Shown one piece after another: positions 25,473 through 34,366 of a stretch of DNA of 64,000 nt. Location of the stretch: NCBI RefSeq assembly GCF_003390885.1, contig NZ_QMEL01000007.1, forward strand, positions 62,001 through 126,000. Reading direction: 5' to 3'. The DNA comes from Pelagibacterium sediminicola. Its GTDB lineage: Bacteria > Pseudomonadota > Alphaproteobacteria > Rhizobiales > Devosiaceae. The position numbers were made by a program, and so were the translations under genes. The notes beneath the pieces were generated by a model that saw only the letters and a program-made list of their open reading frames with translations, did not search any database and was not told where the DNA came from. Numbering within the stretch: position 1 is the first letter of the stretch; each line of letters starts with the position of its first letter.

Positions 25473-26296
25473 TACAGTTTCAACTTCGGGTGCCGGTTGA
25501 CGTCCTTGTAGAGCAGGTAGCGGAAAGGCCGGGGCCCGCCCGCGTAGCACGCCTGCGGGCAGAAGGCGCGCAGCCACATGAAATCGCCCGCCTCGACCTC
25601 GACCCAATCGTCATTGAGCCGATAGACGCCCTTGCCCTCGAGCACATAAAGCCCGTGCTCCATCACATGGGTTTCCATGAACGGGATCACCGCGCCGGGC
25701 TGGATGGTGACGATGTTGACGTGCATGTCGTGGCGGATATCGGCGGGGTCGACAAAGCGCGTCGTCGCCCACGCGCCGCCGGTATCGGGCATGGGGGTGG
25801 GCGTAAGGTCCATGTCGCTTGCAACGAACGGCTCGGGGATATCGATCCCCTCGACCTTTTCATAAGCCTTGCGAATCCAGTGAAAGCGGGCCGGTGTGCC
25901 GCTCGTGTTGCGCAGCGCCCACATGGTGCCGGGCGGGATGAAGGCATAGCCGCCCGTTGCCAGCGTGTGGGGCGTGCCGGCCAGCGACAGTTCGATCTCG
26001 CCTTCGACGACGAACAGCACGCCTTCCGCTTCGGGGTCCGGTTCGGGCCGGTCGCTGCCGCCGCCGGGCGCCACCTCCATGATGTATTGCGCGAAGGTTT
26101 CGGCAAAGCCCGAGAGCGGGCGCGCGATGATCCAGGCTTTGGTTGCCGTCCAATGGGGCAAAAGGCTGGCAACGATCTCGCTCATCACGCCTTTGGGAAT
26201 GAAGGCATAGGCGGGCTTGAAGACGGCGCGGCCGGAAAGAAGCTGGCTTTGGGGCGGCAGGCCGCCGGGAGGGGTGGCATAGGTATGGTCTGACAT
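25472..26296 (-). CDS. allE: (S)-ureidoglycine aminohydrolase
   Basis: A 274-residue bicupin that deaminates (S)-ureidoglycine to (S)-ureidoglycolate. Both cupin halves are visible: EGVLFVVEGEIELSLAG..GYAFIPPGTMWALRN and VIPFMETHVMEHGLYVLEGKG with EAGDFMWLRAFCPQACYAGG, which supplies metal ligands. The ATG at 26296 fits the family N-terminus (MSDHTYATPPGGLPP). First gene of the allE-allA pair; the preceding enzyme, allantoate amidohydrolase, is not in the window. Confidence 0.92.
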   Translation of the reverse strand: MSDHTYATPPGGLPPQSQLLSGRAVFKPAYAFIPKGVMSEIVASLLPHWTATKAWIIARPLSGFAETFAQYIMEVAPGGGSDRPEPDPEAEGVLFVVEGEIELSLAGTPHTLATGGYAFIPPGTMWALRNTSGTPARFHWIRKAYEKVEGIDIPEPFVASDMDLTPTPMPDTGGAWATTRFVDPADIRHDMHVNIVTIQPGAVIPFMETHVMEHGLYVLEGKGVYRLNDDWVEVEAGDFMWLRAFCPQACYAGGPRPFRYLLYKDVNRHPKLKL

Positions 26297-26376
26297 TGCA
26301 ACCTTGTGTCGGCTCGTCGGTTTTTTTGATTGATAGCCTAGAAACGGGGCGGGGGCCATCAGCGAGGAGACGTGCG

Positions 26377-26838
26377 ATGGAATTGAAATTCACGGTTTCG
26401 GGCCGGATCGCAAAACCGGTGCATGAAGTGTTCGAGGCGGTGGCGGACCCTGAAAAGCTCTCGGGCTATTTCACGACCGGCGGGGCGAAGGGGCGGCTGG
26501 AGACCGGTGCGGTGGTGACGTGGGATTTCCACGATTTTCCCGGTGCGTTTCCTGTCAACGTGGTCGAGGCCGTGCCGGACGAAAAGATCGTGCTAACGTG
26601 GGGCGCGGTGCCCGAAGGGGAGGACGGGGAGAGCTACGATACGACCGTCACCATGCGCTTCGAGCCGCTGGACGGCAACACGCGCACGCTGGTGACGATC
26701 GCCGAGGAAGGGTGGAAAGAGACGGAAACCGGCCTCGAATCGTCCTACGGCAATTGCGAGGGCTGGACGGGCATGCTGTGCGCGATGAAGATTTATGTCG
26801 AACACGGCATCAATCTGCGCGAGGGATTTTACAGGTAG
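26377..26838 (+). CDS. SRPBCC/AHSA1-family protein
   Basis: A 153-residue START-like helix-grip protein (IAKPVHEVFEAVADPEKLSGYF, VTWDFHDFPGAFPVNVVEAVPDEKIVLTW, EGWTGMLCAMKIYVEHGINLREGF). Members bind small hydrophobic ligands or act as Hsp90 cofactors; nothing here fixes a role. The ATG at 26377 follows GGAG and matches the family start. It is divergent from allE and followed by an unrelated serine hydrolase. Confidence 0.82.
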   Translation: MELKFTVSGRIAKPVHEVFEAVADPEKLSGYFTTGGAKGRLETGAVVTWDFHDFPGAFPVNVVEAVPDEKIVLTWGAVPEGEDGESYDTTVTMRFEPLDGNTRTLVTIAEEGWKETETGLESSYGNCEGWTGMLCAMKIYVEHGINLREGFYR

Positions 26839-26912
26839 CGCGATCCGCGGGGAGCGAAAACCGGCCACATTCGTTTGTGAAATGTCGGTTCAAAGCTATC
26901 CGGAGTCTGATT

Positions 26913-28280
26913 TTGCGTAGTGCAGTTTTTCTCGTTGGCGTGGCGCTGGCCATGCCGGTCATGGCCCAATCGCCGGTGCCGCCCGATGATGATATTCGCG
27001 CCCTTCTCGAGCGGCGCGTCAATAATGAGCGGCAGGGTGTGGGACTGGTCGTCGGGGTGGTGGAACCCGAAGGAGCGCGGGTCGTCTCTTATGGCACGTT
27101 GGGCGTCGGGGACGACAGGGCGGTTGATGGCGATACGCTCTATGAGATCGGCTCGGTCAACAAGGTGTTCACGACGCTTCTGCTGGCCGATGCGGTGGAG
27201 CGGGGCGAGGTGAGGCTGGACCAGCCGGTGGCCGAACTGCTGCCCGAAGGCGTGACGATGCCCGAACGCGACGGGCAGGAGATCACGCTGCTCGATCTTG
27301 CGACCTACCGGTCGGGCCTGCCCCGGCTGCCGGACAATTTCGATCCCCGGGACATCGACGATCCTTACGCCGATTACACGGCGGACGATCTTTACGCTTT
27401 TCTTTCGGACCATGAACTCGAACGCGGTATCGACGAATCCTATGAATATTCAAATCTCGGCGTGGGCCTGCTCGGCCACGTTCTGGCGCTCAACGCGGGG
27501 ACCGACTACGGGACACTCCTCAAGGAACGGATTCTCGATCCGCTGGGGATGGACGACACCATGCTCGTTGTGCCCGAAGACCTTTCGGATCGCTATGCGG
27601 CAGGGCACGACGCCGATCTGCAACCGGTCGATGACTGGACCTGGGACGTTCTGGCGGGGGCGGGCGCGCTGCGCTCGACGGTCAACGATCTCGACATCTT
27701 TCTGTCGGCGGTGATGGGGGAGACCGAAACCGACCTCGCCCCCGCCATCGCGCTGGCGACGGCGCGGCATGCTGAGGTCGGCGACGGGGTGACCGGCATG
27801 GGGCTGGGCTGGCACATCACGCCCTTGGGCGATGACGAGATGGTCTGGCACAATGGTGGCACGGCGGGCGCGCGGGCGTTCGTGGGGTTTTTGCGCGAAG
27901 CGGGCGCAGGAGTTGCGGTGCTCTCGAACGTCGGGACCCCGCATGGGGTGGACGATCTGGGCGCGCACCTGCTCGACAATTCGATCCCGCTGGTCGTGCC
28001 GCCGCGCGAGGCGGAAGTCGATCCGGCGGTGTTTGTCGGGCTCGAGGGTGACTACGCGCTTTCGCCGGATATCACCATCACCGTTCACGCCGAGGACGGC
28101 GAGCTGTTCGCGGCTCTGACGGGGCAGGAGGCGGCGCGGCTCTATCCGACGAGCGAGACGGAATATTTCTATCGAATTGTCGATGCGCAGATTGCGTTCG
28201 AGGTGGATACGGACGGCAAGGCCACCGGGCTGACGCTCTATCAGTTCGGGATGGAAATGGAAGCGCCGATGGTGGAGTAG
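26913..28280 (+). CDS. Exported class C beta-lactamase-fold serine hydrolase
   Basis: A 455-residue protein with the penicillin-binding/beta-lactamase fold. Catalytic motifs are present: SVNK (S-x-x-K), YSN (Y-x-N) and HNGG in place of KTG. A signal peptide (RSAVFLVGVALAMPVMAQ) follows a TTG start at 26913 that has CGGAG eight bases upstream; the open frame extends much further back inside the preceding gene and is not credible. It could be an esterase, peptidase or beta-lactamase. The C-terminal 120 residues form the beta-rich domain common in this group. Confidence 0.82.
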   Translation: MRSAVFLVGVALAMPVMAQSPVPPDDDIRALLERRVNNERQGVGLVVGVVEPEGARVVSYGTLGVGDDRAVDGDTLYEIGSVNKVFTTLLLADAVERGEVRLDQPVAELLPEGVTMPERDGQEITLLDLATYRSGLPRLPDNFDPRDIDDPYADYTADDLYAFLSDHELERGIDESYEYSNLGVGLLGHVLALNAGTDYGTLLKERILDPLGMDDTMLVVPEDLSDRYAAGHDADLQPVDDWTWDVLAGAGALRSTVNDLDIFLSAVMGETETDLAPAIALATARHAEVGDGVTGMGLGWHITPLGDDEMVWHNGGTAGARAFVGFLREAGAGVAVLSNVGTPHGVDDLGAHLLDNSIPLVVPPREAEVDPAVFVGLEGDYALSPDITITVHAEDGELFAALTGQEAARLYPTSETEYFYRIVDAQIAFEVDTDGKATGLTLYQFGMEMEAPMVE

Positions 28281-28313
28281 GGCGGGGCCATTGATTTCTT
28301 TGCTGGCATCGCA

Positions 28314-28444
28314 GCACCCCTCATCCGACCTCCGCTTCGCTCCGGCCACCTTCTCCCACAAGGGGAGAAGGGTAACCCCTGCGGATATTTCGGCTTTTGA
28401 GCGCCCTCTCCCCTTGAGGGAGAGGGGTTGGGGGTGAGGGGTGG
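28314..28444. repeat. Palindromic intergenic repeat family R, copy 4
   Basis: Same outer ends as the other R copies, with CACAAGGGGAGAAGG and CCCCTTGAGGGAGAGG inner arms. It fills the convergent junction between the serine hydrolase and the puuE-uraD fusion. Confidence 0.85.
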
Positions 28445-28453
28445 GCAGATAAC

Positions 28454-29875
28454 TTACTCTTCCCCGAACAGCGCCTCTATCCGTAACTGGGCGATGCGTT
28501 CCACCTGTGCGCAGGCGGTGGAAAATTCGGTGTCGCGGTCGTTGTCGACGCGGCGTTTGAAGGCGTCGAGGATCGAGGCCTTGGTGTTGTCGCGGACTGC
28601 GATGATGAAGGGGAAGCCGAACTTTTCCGTGTAGTTTGTGTTGAGATCGGTGAAGGCCTCGCGTTCGGCATCGGTCAGCGCATCAAGGCCGGCGGAGGCC
28701 TGTTCGGAGGTGGATTCGGCGGTGAGGCGTTTGGCGGCCGCCAGTTTCCCGGCAAGGTCCGGGTGGGCCTTGAGGACGCCCAGGCGTTCATCGTCGCTCG
28801 CCATGCGGAACTGGTTGCGGAGCGCGAAATGGATGCCGAAGGGGGTGTCGTTGACCGGCCCCAGTTCCGCCTGCCAGGCGCGCTGGGCGATGAAGGGCGA
28901 ATGCTCGTATATGCCCCCGAACGCCTGCATGAAGCTCGGGGCATCCATTTGCGAAGGGACAAGGCGGGGGGCCTTATAGGGGTGATGCTCGGCCCAGTGG
29001 CGGGCGATATCGATGCGGCGGGGCACCCAGACCTTGTCGAAGCCCTTGATGTAGTCGACGAATTTTTTCAGCCCCTCGAAGCGGCCCGGCTGGCCGGCGA
29101 GGCGGCAGTGCAGCCCGATGCTCATCATCTTGGGACTGCCGTTCTTGCCTTCGCGATAAAGGCAATCGAAGCTGGCCTTGAGAGCCTCGAAGAACTGCTC
29201 GCCATTGGCAAAGCCGGATGCGGTGACGAACCGCATGTCGTTGTTCGATAGCGTATAGGGAATGATGAGTTGGGGGCTGGCGTTGTGGACGCGCCAATAT
29301 GGCAGGTCGTCGTCATAGGTGTCCGAAACATAGGCGAAGCCGCCTGTCTCGGAAACCAGATCCACGGTGTTGATCGAGCAGCGCCCGGTGTACCAGCCGA
29401 GCGGGCGCGAGCCGGTGGCGATGGTGTGCAGCCGAATCGCCTCGGCGATCTGGGCGGCCTCCTCCTCGCGCGGCATGTCCTTGTGCTCGACCCATTTAAG
29501 CCCATGCGATGCGATTTCCCAATCGGCGTCGAGCATGGCCTCAACCTGTTCGGGCGCGCGCATCAGGGCGGTGGCGACGCCATAAACGGTGACGGGCAGG
29601 CCGTTTTCCACAAACAGGCGATGGAGCCGCCAGAACCCGGCGCGGCCACCATATTCGTACATCGATTCGATGTTCCAGTGCCGCACGCCCTGCCAGGGGG
29701 TGGCGCCCACCACATCGGCCAGAAAGGCTTCCGAAGCTGCATCGCCGTGCAGCACGCAGTTCTCGCCGCCCTCCTCGTAGTTGAGGACGAACTGAACGGC
29801 GATATTGGCGCCGCCGGGCCAGTTGGCGTGGGGCGGGTTGGCGCCGTAACCCTGGAAATTGCGAGGATAACGCAT
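28454..29875 (-). CDS. puuE: Fused allantoinase (PuuE) and OHCU decarboxylase (UraD)
   Basis: A 473-residue two-enzyme fusion. Residues 1 to about 300 are a polysaccharide-deacetylase-fold allantoinase of the PuuE type (MRYPRNFQGYGANPPHANWPGGA, WEIASHGLKWVEH, ATGSRPLGWYTGRCS). From about 315 the chain is UraD-like (FGGIYEHSPFIAQRAW, LKAHPDLAGKLA, KFGFPFIIAVRD), which decarboxylates OHCU to (S)-allantoin. The product of the second domain is thus the substrate of the first. Divergent from hiuH, sharing an intergenic region with a near-perfect RutR site. Confidence 0.93.
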   Translation of the reverse strand: MRYPRNFQGYGANPPHANWPGGANIAVQFVLNYEEGGENCVLHGDAASEAFLADVVGATPWQGVRHWNIESMYEYGGRAGFWRLHRLFVENGLPVTVYGVATALMRAPEQVEAMLDADWEIASHGLKWVEHKDMPREEEAAQIAEAIRLHTIATGSRPLGWYTGRCSINTVDLVSETGGFAYVSDTYDDDLPYWRVHNASPQLIIPYTLSNNDMRFVTASGFANGEQFFEALKASFDCLYREGKNGSPKMMSIGLHCRLAGQPGRFEGLKKFVDYIKGFDKVWVPRRIDIARHWAEHHPYKAPRLVPSQMDAPSFMQAFGGIYEHSPFIAQRAWQAELGPVNDTPFGIHFALRNQFRMASDDERLGVLKAHPDLAGKLAAAKRLTAESTSEQASAGLDALTDAEREAFTDLNTNYTEKFGFPFIIAVRDNTKASILDAFKRRVDNDRDTEFSTACAQVERIAQLRIEALFGEE

Positions 29876-29926
29876 GGAGAACCCTATGAAGACCGAATGC
29901 TGGAGCCAAGCTTAGCTGCTATTTTT

Positions 29927-29942
29927 TAGACCATGTGGTAAA
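29927..29942. promoter_or_regulatory. RutR operator between puuE-uraD and hiuH-xdhABC
   Basis: TAGACCATGTGGTAAA agrees with the perfect site at 23179-23194 at 14 of 16 positions, keeping the entire GACCATGTGGT core. It is about 52 bases from the puuE start and 80 from hiuH. Confidence 0.7.
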
Positions 29943-30021
29943 AAATTGCATTGTCCCCTCTTTCACTTATCGCCATTTGGGCCGATAGTTGGAAGGTTTG
30001 CGTATTGAGGAGGGGCATACG

Positions 30022-30378
30022 ATGAGCGGAACGGGGCGGCTGACCACCCATGTACTCGACACGGCCAACGGGCATCCGGCGCGGGGGCTCGATATTGACC
30101 TTTATCGGGTGGTCGATGGCGCTCTCACCCATGTCCGGCACGTGACCACGAATGACGATGGCCGGTGCGATGCGCCGTTGCTCAGCGGCGCGGATATCAA
30201 TGTGGGGGCCTACGAGCTTCAGTTCCAGGTCGGCGAATATTTCCGCGAACTCGACGGCACGGCGGCGACGTTCCTCGATGTGGTGCCGGTGCGGTTCGTG
30301 CTGTCCAACCCCGACCAGCATTATCACGTGCCGCTGCTGGTCTCGCCTTTCGGTTATTCCACCTATCGCGGGAGCTAG
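30022..30378 (+). CDS. hiuH: 5-hydroxyisourate hydrolase
   Basis: A 118-residue transthyretin-like enzyme that hydrolyses 5-hydroxyisourate to OHCU. It ends with the diagnostic YRGS tetrapeptide and has [18 protein letters not shown] at the N-terminus and [19 protein letters not shown] at the C-terminus. The ATG at 30022 has GAGGAGG upstream. Three bases separate its stop from xdhA, so hiuH leads the xanthine dehydrogenase operon. Confidence 0.95.
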   Translation: MSGTGRLTTHVLDTANGHPARGLDIDLYRVVDGALTHVRHVTTNDDGRCDAPLLSGADINVGAYELQFQVGEYFRELDGTAATFLDVVPVRFVLSNPDQHYHVPLLVSPFGYSTYRGS

Positions 30379-30381
30379 GCC

Positions 30382-31836
30382 ATGGCGCGCGATACGGTCC
30401 GGTTCTATCTCAACGATGCGCTGGTCGAGCGGGGCGATGTCCGCCCCGACGAAACGCTGCTCGATTTTTTGCGCCTCGAAAAGATGCTGCGCGGCACCAA
30501 GGAAGGGTGCGCGGAGGGCGATTGCGGGGCCTGCTCGGTGCTGGTGGGGCGGCTCGACGGCGAGGGGCTGGTTTATGAGGCGGTCAACGCCTGCATAAGA
30601 TTTGTCGGCTCGCTCGATGGCACCCATGTGGTGACGGTGGAGCATCTGGCGGGCCGGGATGGCGCGCTCCATCCGGTGCAGCAGGCCATGGTCGATTATC
30701 ACGGCAGCCAGTGCGGGTTCTGTACGCCGGGGTTCGTCATCTCGCTTTATGGGCTGTGGCTGGAAAATCCCAACCCGTCCGTGCCCGAGGTCGAGCGCGC
30801 CCTGCAGGGCAATCTCTGCCGCTGCACGGGCTATGCGCCGATTGTGCGGGCCGCGCAGTCGATTTCCAGTTACGGGCAGGCGGCCGAAGATGCGCTCAAT
30901 GCCGAACGCGAGGCGATCCGGGCCCGGCTTGCCGGATTGCGCGACGGCCAGCGGGTCGAGGTGCGTTCGGCAGGCGGCACGGTGATCGTTCCCGCCGATG
31001 TGGACGATCTCGCGGCGGTTTTTACAGAACACCCCGAGGCGACGATCATTGCCGGTTCGACCGATGTGGGGCTGTGGGTCACCAAGTTCATGCGCGATAT
31101 TTCGCCGGTGGTGTTCATCGGGCATCTGATGCGGGAGATTTCGGTTTCCGGGGAGGCCATCACTTTTGGCGCGGGGGTGAGCTATACGCAGGCGTTTGGC
31201 GTCATTGCCGAGCATATCCCGCAGATGCGGGAGCTCTTTGAGCGCATTGGCGGGGCGCAGGTGCGCAACATGGGGACGATTGGCGGCAATATCGCCAATG
31301 GCTCACCCATCGGAGACACCCCGCCGCCGCTGATCGCGCTGGGGGCGAGCATCACGCTGCGCAAGGGAGACGCCCGCCGGGTGGTGAAGCTCGAAGACTT
31401 CTTCATCGAATATGGCCGGCAGGACCGGGCGGAGGGCGAGTTCGTCGAGGCGGTGACGGTGCCGTTGCCGAGGGCGGATGAGATGTTCGCCACCTACAAG
31501 ATCTCGAAGCGCCGCGAGGAAGACATCACTGCAACGCTCGGCGCCTTCCGGGTGAAGGTCGCCGATGGGGTCGTTGCCGAGGCGGTGATCGCCTATGGCG
31601 GGATGGCGGGAACGCCCAAGCGCGCAAACGCGGTGGAAGCGGCGCTGGTTGGCAAGCCGTGGACGATGGAAACCATCGCGGCCGCCATTCCGGCGTTCGA
31701 GACCGATTATCAGCCGCTGACTGACTGGCGGGCGTCGGCGGACTACCGGATGCTGGCGGCCAGGAATTTGTTGCGGCGGTTCTTTATCGAGAGCGGCGGG
31801 GACGTGGCGCGTATCGTGCGGCACGAGGTGGCGTGA
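30382..31836 (+). CDS. xdhA: Xanthine dehydrogenase small subunit (Fe-S/FAD)
   Basis: A 484-residue subunit carrying two [2Fe-2S] clusters and FAD. Cluster ligands are in GCAEGDCGACSVL...NACI and QCGFCTPGF...CRCTGYAP; the FAD domain has IIAGSTDVGLW and GTIGGNIANGSPIGDTPP. It passes electrons from the molybdenum subunit to NAD. It follows hiuH by three bases. A 190-base gap with repeat R5 separates it from xdhB. Confidence 0.95.
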   Translation: MARDTVRFYLNDALVERGDVRPDETLLDFLRLEKMLRGTKEGCAEGDCGACSVLVGRLDGEGLVYEAVNACIRFVGSLDGTHVVTVEHLAGRDGALHPVQQAMVDYHGSQCGFCTPGFVISLYGLWLENPNPSVPEVERALQGNLCRCTGYAPIVRAAQSISSYGQAAEDALNAEREAIRARLAGLRDGQRVEVRSAGGTVIVPADVDDLAAVFTEHPEATIIAGSTDVGLWVTKFMRDISPVVFIGHLMREISVSGEAITFGAGVSYTQAFGVIAEHIPQMRELFERIGGAQVRNMGTIGGNIANGSPIGDTPPPLIALGASITLRKGDARRVVKLEDFFIEYGRQDRAEGEFVEAVTVPLPRADEMFATYKISKRREEDITATLGAFRVKVADGVVAEAVIAYGGMAGTPKRANAVEAALVGKPWTMETIAAAIPAFETDYQPLTDWRASADYRMLAARNLLRRFFIESGGDVARIVRHEVA

Positions 31837-31875
31837 TGGGGAATGGTTGGCTTTTGGGTGTATGGAAACATCGCT

Positions 31876-31999
31876 GCCCCTCATCCGACCTCCGCTTCGC
31901 TCCGGCCACCTTCTCCCACGAGGGGAGAAGTGGAAGCGTGGGGCAGCCACACGAGCCCCCCTCTCCCCTCGTGGGAGAGGGGCTGGGGGTGAGGGGGCA
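31876..31999. repeat. Palindromic intergenic repeat family R, copy 5, inside the xdh operon
   Basis: Full-length R copy (CACGAGGGGAGAAG arms) between xdhA and xdhB, which encode subunits of one enzyme. The insertion does not break either gene. The rest of this gap holds nothing else. Confidence 0.85.
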
Positions 32000-32029
32000 G
32001 CGATGTTTGCAGATGGCTGAGGTGTTGTC

Positions 32030-34366
32030 ATGACGGCTCTTGACGCAAGGAAGCCCATCAGGGGCGGGGTCCATATTTCCCAGCGGCACGATTCCGCGCA
32101 CAAGCACGTGGCCGGAACTGCGGAATATATTGACGACATGGTCGAGCCGACCGGCACGCTCCATGCTTATCTGGGGCTTTCGACCTCGGCGCATGGTGAG
32201 ATCGTTGCGATCGATCTCGATGCGGTGCGGGCGGCGCCCGGTGTGGTGGGGGTTCTGACGGCGGGGGACGTGCCGGGGCATAACGATGTAAGCCCGGTCG
32301 GCAAGCATGACGAGCCGATCTTTGCCGAGGGCAAGGTTTCGTTCTGGGGCCAGCCGATGTTCGCGGTGATCGCGGAAACGCGGGATCAGGCGCGGCGGGC
32401 GGCGCACAGGGCCAAGGTCGAATACCGGGAGTTGCCGTTCGCGGGGGACGTTGCGGCGGCGCGGGCCGCCGGGGGCGAACTGGTGACCGAAAACATGACG
32501 CTCAAGCGCGGCGATGTGGCCGCGGGGCTGGCTTCCGCGCCACGCCGCATCGCGGGCACCGTCACCATGGGCGGGCAGGACCACTTTTATCTCGAAGGCC
32601 AGATCGCCATGGCGGTGCCGGGCGAGGACGACGAGGTCACCCTTTATTCCTCCACCCAGCATCCGAGCGAAATCCAGCATATGGTGGGGCACGCGCTGGG
32701 CGTGCCGTCCAACGCGGTCAACGTCATCAGCCGCCGGATGGGCGGGGGCTTTGGCGGCAAGGAGACGCAGGGCAATCTTTTTGCCGTGGTGGCGGCGATC
32801 GCGGCCAAGAAATATGGCCGGGCCGTCAAGATCCGTCCCGACCGGGACGATGACATGACCGCGACCGGCAAGCGGCACGATTTCGTCGTCGATTACGACG
32901 TGGGGTATGACGACGAGGGGCGGATCACGGCGGTCGATGCGGTCTATGCGGCGCGGTGCGGCTATGCAGCCGACCTTTCCGGGGCGGTGACCGACCGGGC
33001 GCTGTTTCATGCGGACAACGCCTATTTCTACCCCGCCGTGCGGCTGCAATCGGAACCCCTGAGGACCAACACGGTCTCCAACACCGCATTCCGGGGGTTC
33101 GGCGGGCCGCAGGGGATGGTGGCGTGCGAGCGCTGGATCGAGGAAATCGCCTATAGTCTGGGCAAGGACCCGCTCGATGTGCGCAAGGCCAATTTCTACG
33201 GCGAGGGCGAGCGCAACGTCACGCCCTATCACCAGACGGTTACCGACAATATCATCGGGCGGATCGTCGATGAACTGGAGGCAAGCGCGGATTACCGGGC
33301 GCGGCGGGCGGCGATCGTCGAATTCAATCGCACATCGCCGATCCTCAAGCGCGGGATTGCGCTGACGCCGGTCAAGTTCGGCATCAGCTTCACGATGACC
33401 GCCTTCAACCAGGCCGGGGCGCTGGTCCATATCTACAAGGACGGGTCGATCCACCTCAATCACGGCGGCACCGAGATGGGGCAGGGGCTTTACGTCAAGG
33501 TGGCGCAGGTGCTGGCCGATACGTTCCAGGTCGATCTCGACAAGGTCAAGATCACCGCAACGACGACCGCCAAGGTGCCCAACACCTCGGCGACGGCGGC
33601 GTCTTCGGGCTCGGACCTCAACGGGATGGCGGCGGCCAATGCGGCCGGGCAGATCAAGGCGCGGCTGGTTGCGTTTGCGGCGGAAAAATACGGGGTTGCC
33701 GAAGACGCGGTGGTGTTCGAGCCCAATTGCGTCTTGATCGGCAACCAGCGGTTCGACTGGGCCGATTTCATCGACCAGGCCTATTTCGGGCGGGTGCAGC
33801 TTTCGGCGGCGGGGTTCTACAAGACCCCGGACATTCACTGGGACCGCGCGGCGGGCAAGGGCCAGCCCTTCTTTTATTTCGCCTATGGCGCGTCGTGTTC
33901 GGAGGTGATCGTCGATACGCTGACCGGGGAATATATGGTCGAGCGCGTGGATATCCTCCACGATGTGGGCAAATCGCTCAACCCGGCCATCGATATTGGG
34001 CAGATCGAGGGCGGGTTCATACAGGGCATGGGGTGGCTGACCACCGAGGAATTGTGGTGGGACGCCAAGGGGCGGCTGCGGACGCACGCGCCCTCGACCT
34101 ACAAGATCCCGCTCGCCTCGGACGTGCCGAAGATCTTCAATATCAAGCTCGCCGAATGGTCCGAGAACAAGGCGCCGACCATCGGGCGCTCCAAGGCCGT
34201 GGGCGAGCCGCCCTTCATGCTGGCGATGTCGGTGCCAGAGGCGCTGTCGATGGCGGCGGCGAGCGTCGTGGATTACGCGATCCCCCCGCGCATGGATACG
34301 CCGGCAACGCCCGAGCGGGTGCTGATGACCATCGAGCGTTTGAAGCGCGAGGCGGCGGCCCGATGA
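32030..34366 (+). CDS. xdhB: Xanthine dehydrogenase large subunit (molybdopterin-binding)
   Basis: A 778-residue subunit holding the molybdenum cofactor where hypoxanthine and xanthine are hydroxylated to urate. Signatures: GGGFGGKETQ, FRGFGGPQGM, GGTEMGQGLYVKVAQ, ATAASSGSDLNG and the catalytic glutamate region VGEPPFMLAMSV. The ATG at 32030 follows repeat R5. Its stop overlaps the xdhC start. Confidence 0.96.
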   Translation: MTALDARKPIRGGVHISQRHDSAHKHVAGTAEYIDDMVEPTGTLHAYLGLSTSAHGEIVAIDLDAVRAAPGVVGVLTAGDVPGHNDVSPVGKHDEPIFAEGKVSFWGQPMFAVIAETRDQARRAAHRAKVEYRELPFAGDVAAARAAGGELVTENMTLKRGDVAAGLASAPRRIAGTVTMGGQDHFYLEGQIAMAVPGEDDEVTLYSSTQHPSEIQHMVGHALGVPSNAVNVISRRMGGGFGGKETQGNLFAVVAAIAAKKYGRAVKIRPDRDDDMTATGKRHDFVVDYDVGYDDEGRITAVDAVYAARCGYAADLSGAVTDRALFHADNAYFYPAVRLQSEPLRTNTVSNTAFRGFGGPQGMVACERWIEEIAYSLGKDPLDVRKANFYGEGERNVTPYHQTVTDNIIGRIVDELEASADYRARRAAIVEFNRTSPILKRGIALTPVKFGISFTMTAFNQAGALVHIYKDGSIHLNHGGTEMGQGLYVKVAQVLADTFQVDLDKVKITATTTAKVPNTSATAASSGSDLNGMAAANAAGQIKARLVAFAAEKYGVAEDAVVFEPNCVLIGNQRFDWADFIDQAYFGRVQLSAAGFYKTPDIHWDRAAGKGQPFFYFAYGASCSEVIVDTLTGEYMVERVDILHDVGKSLNPAIDIGQIEGGFIQGMGWLTTEELWWDAKGRLRTHAPSTYKIPLASDVPKIFNIKLAEWSENKAPTIGRSKAVGEPPFMLAMSVPEALSMAAASVVDYAIPPRMDTPATPERVLMTIERLKREAAAR

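Noticed and set aside
26520-26912. Extension of the serine hydrolase frame upstream into the SRPBCC gene
   Set aside because: It overlaps a real gene in another frame and would place the signal peptide in the middle of the protein.
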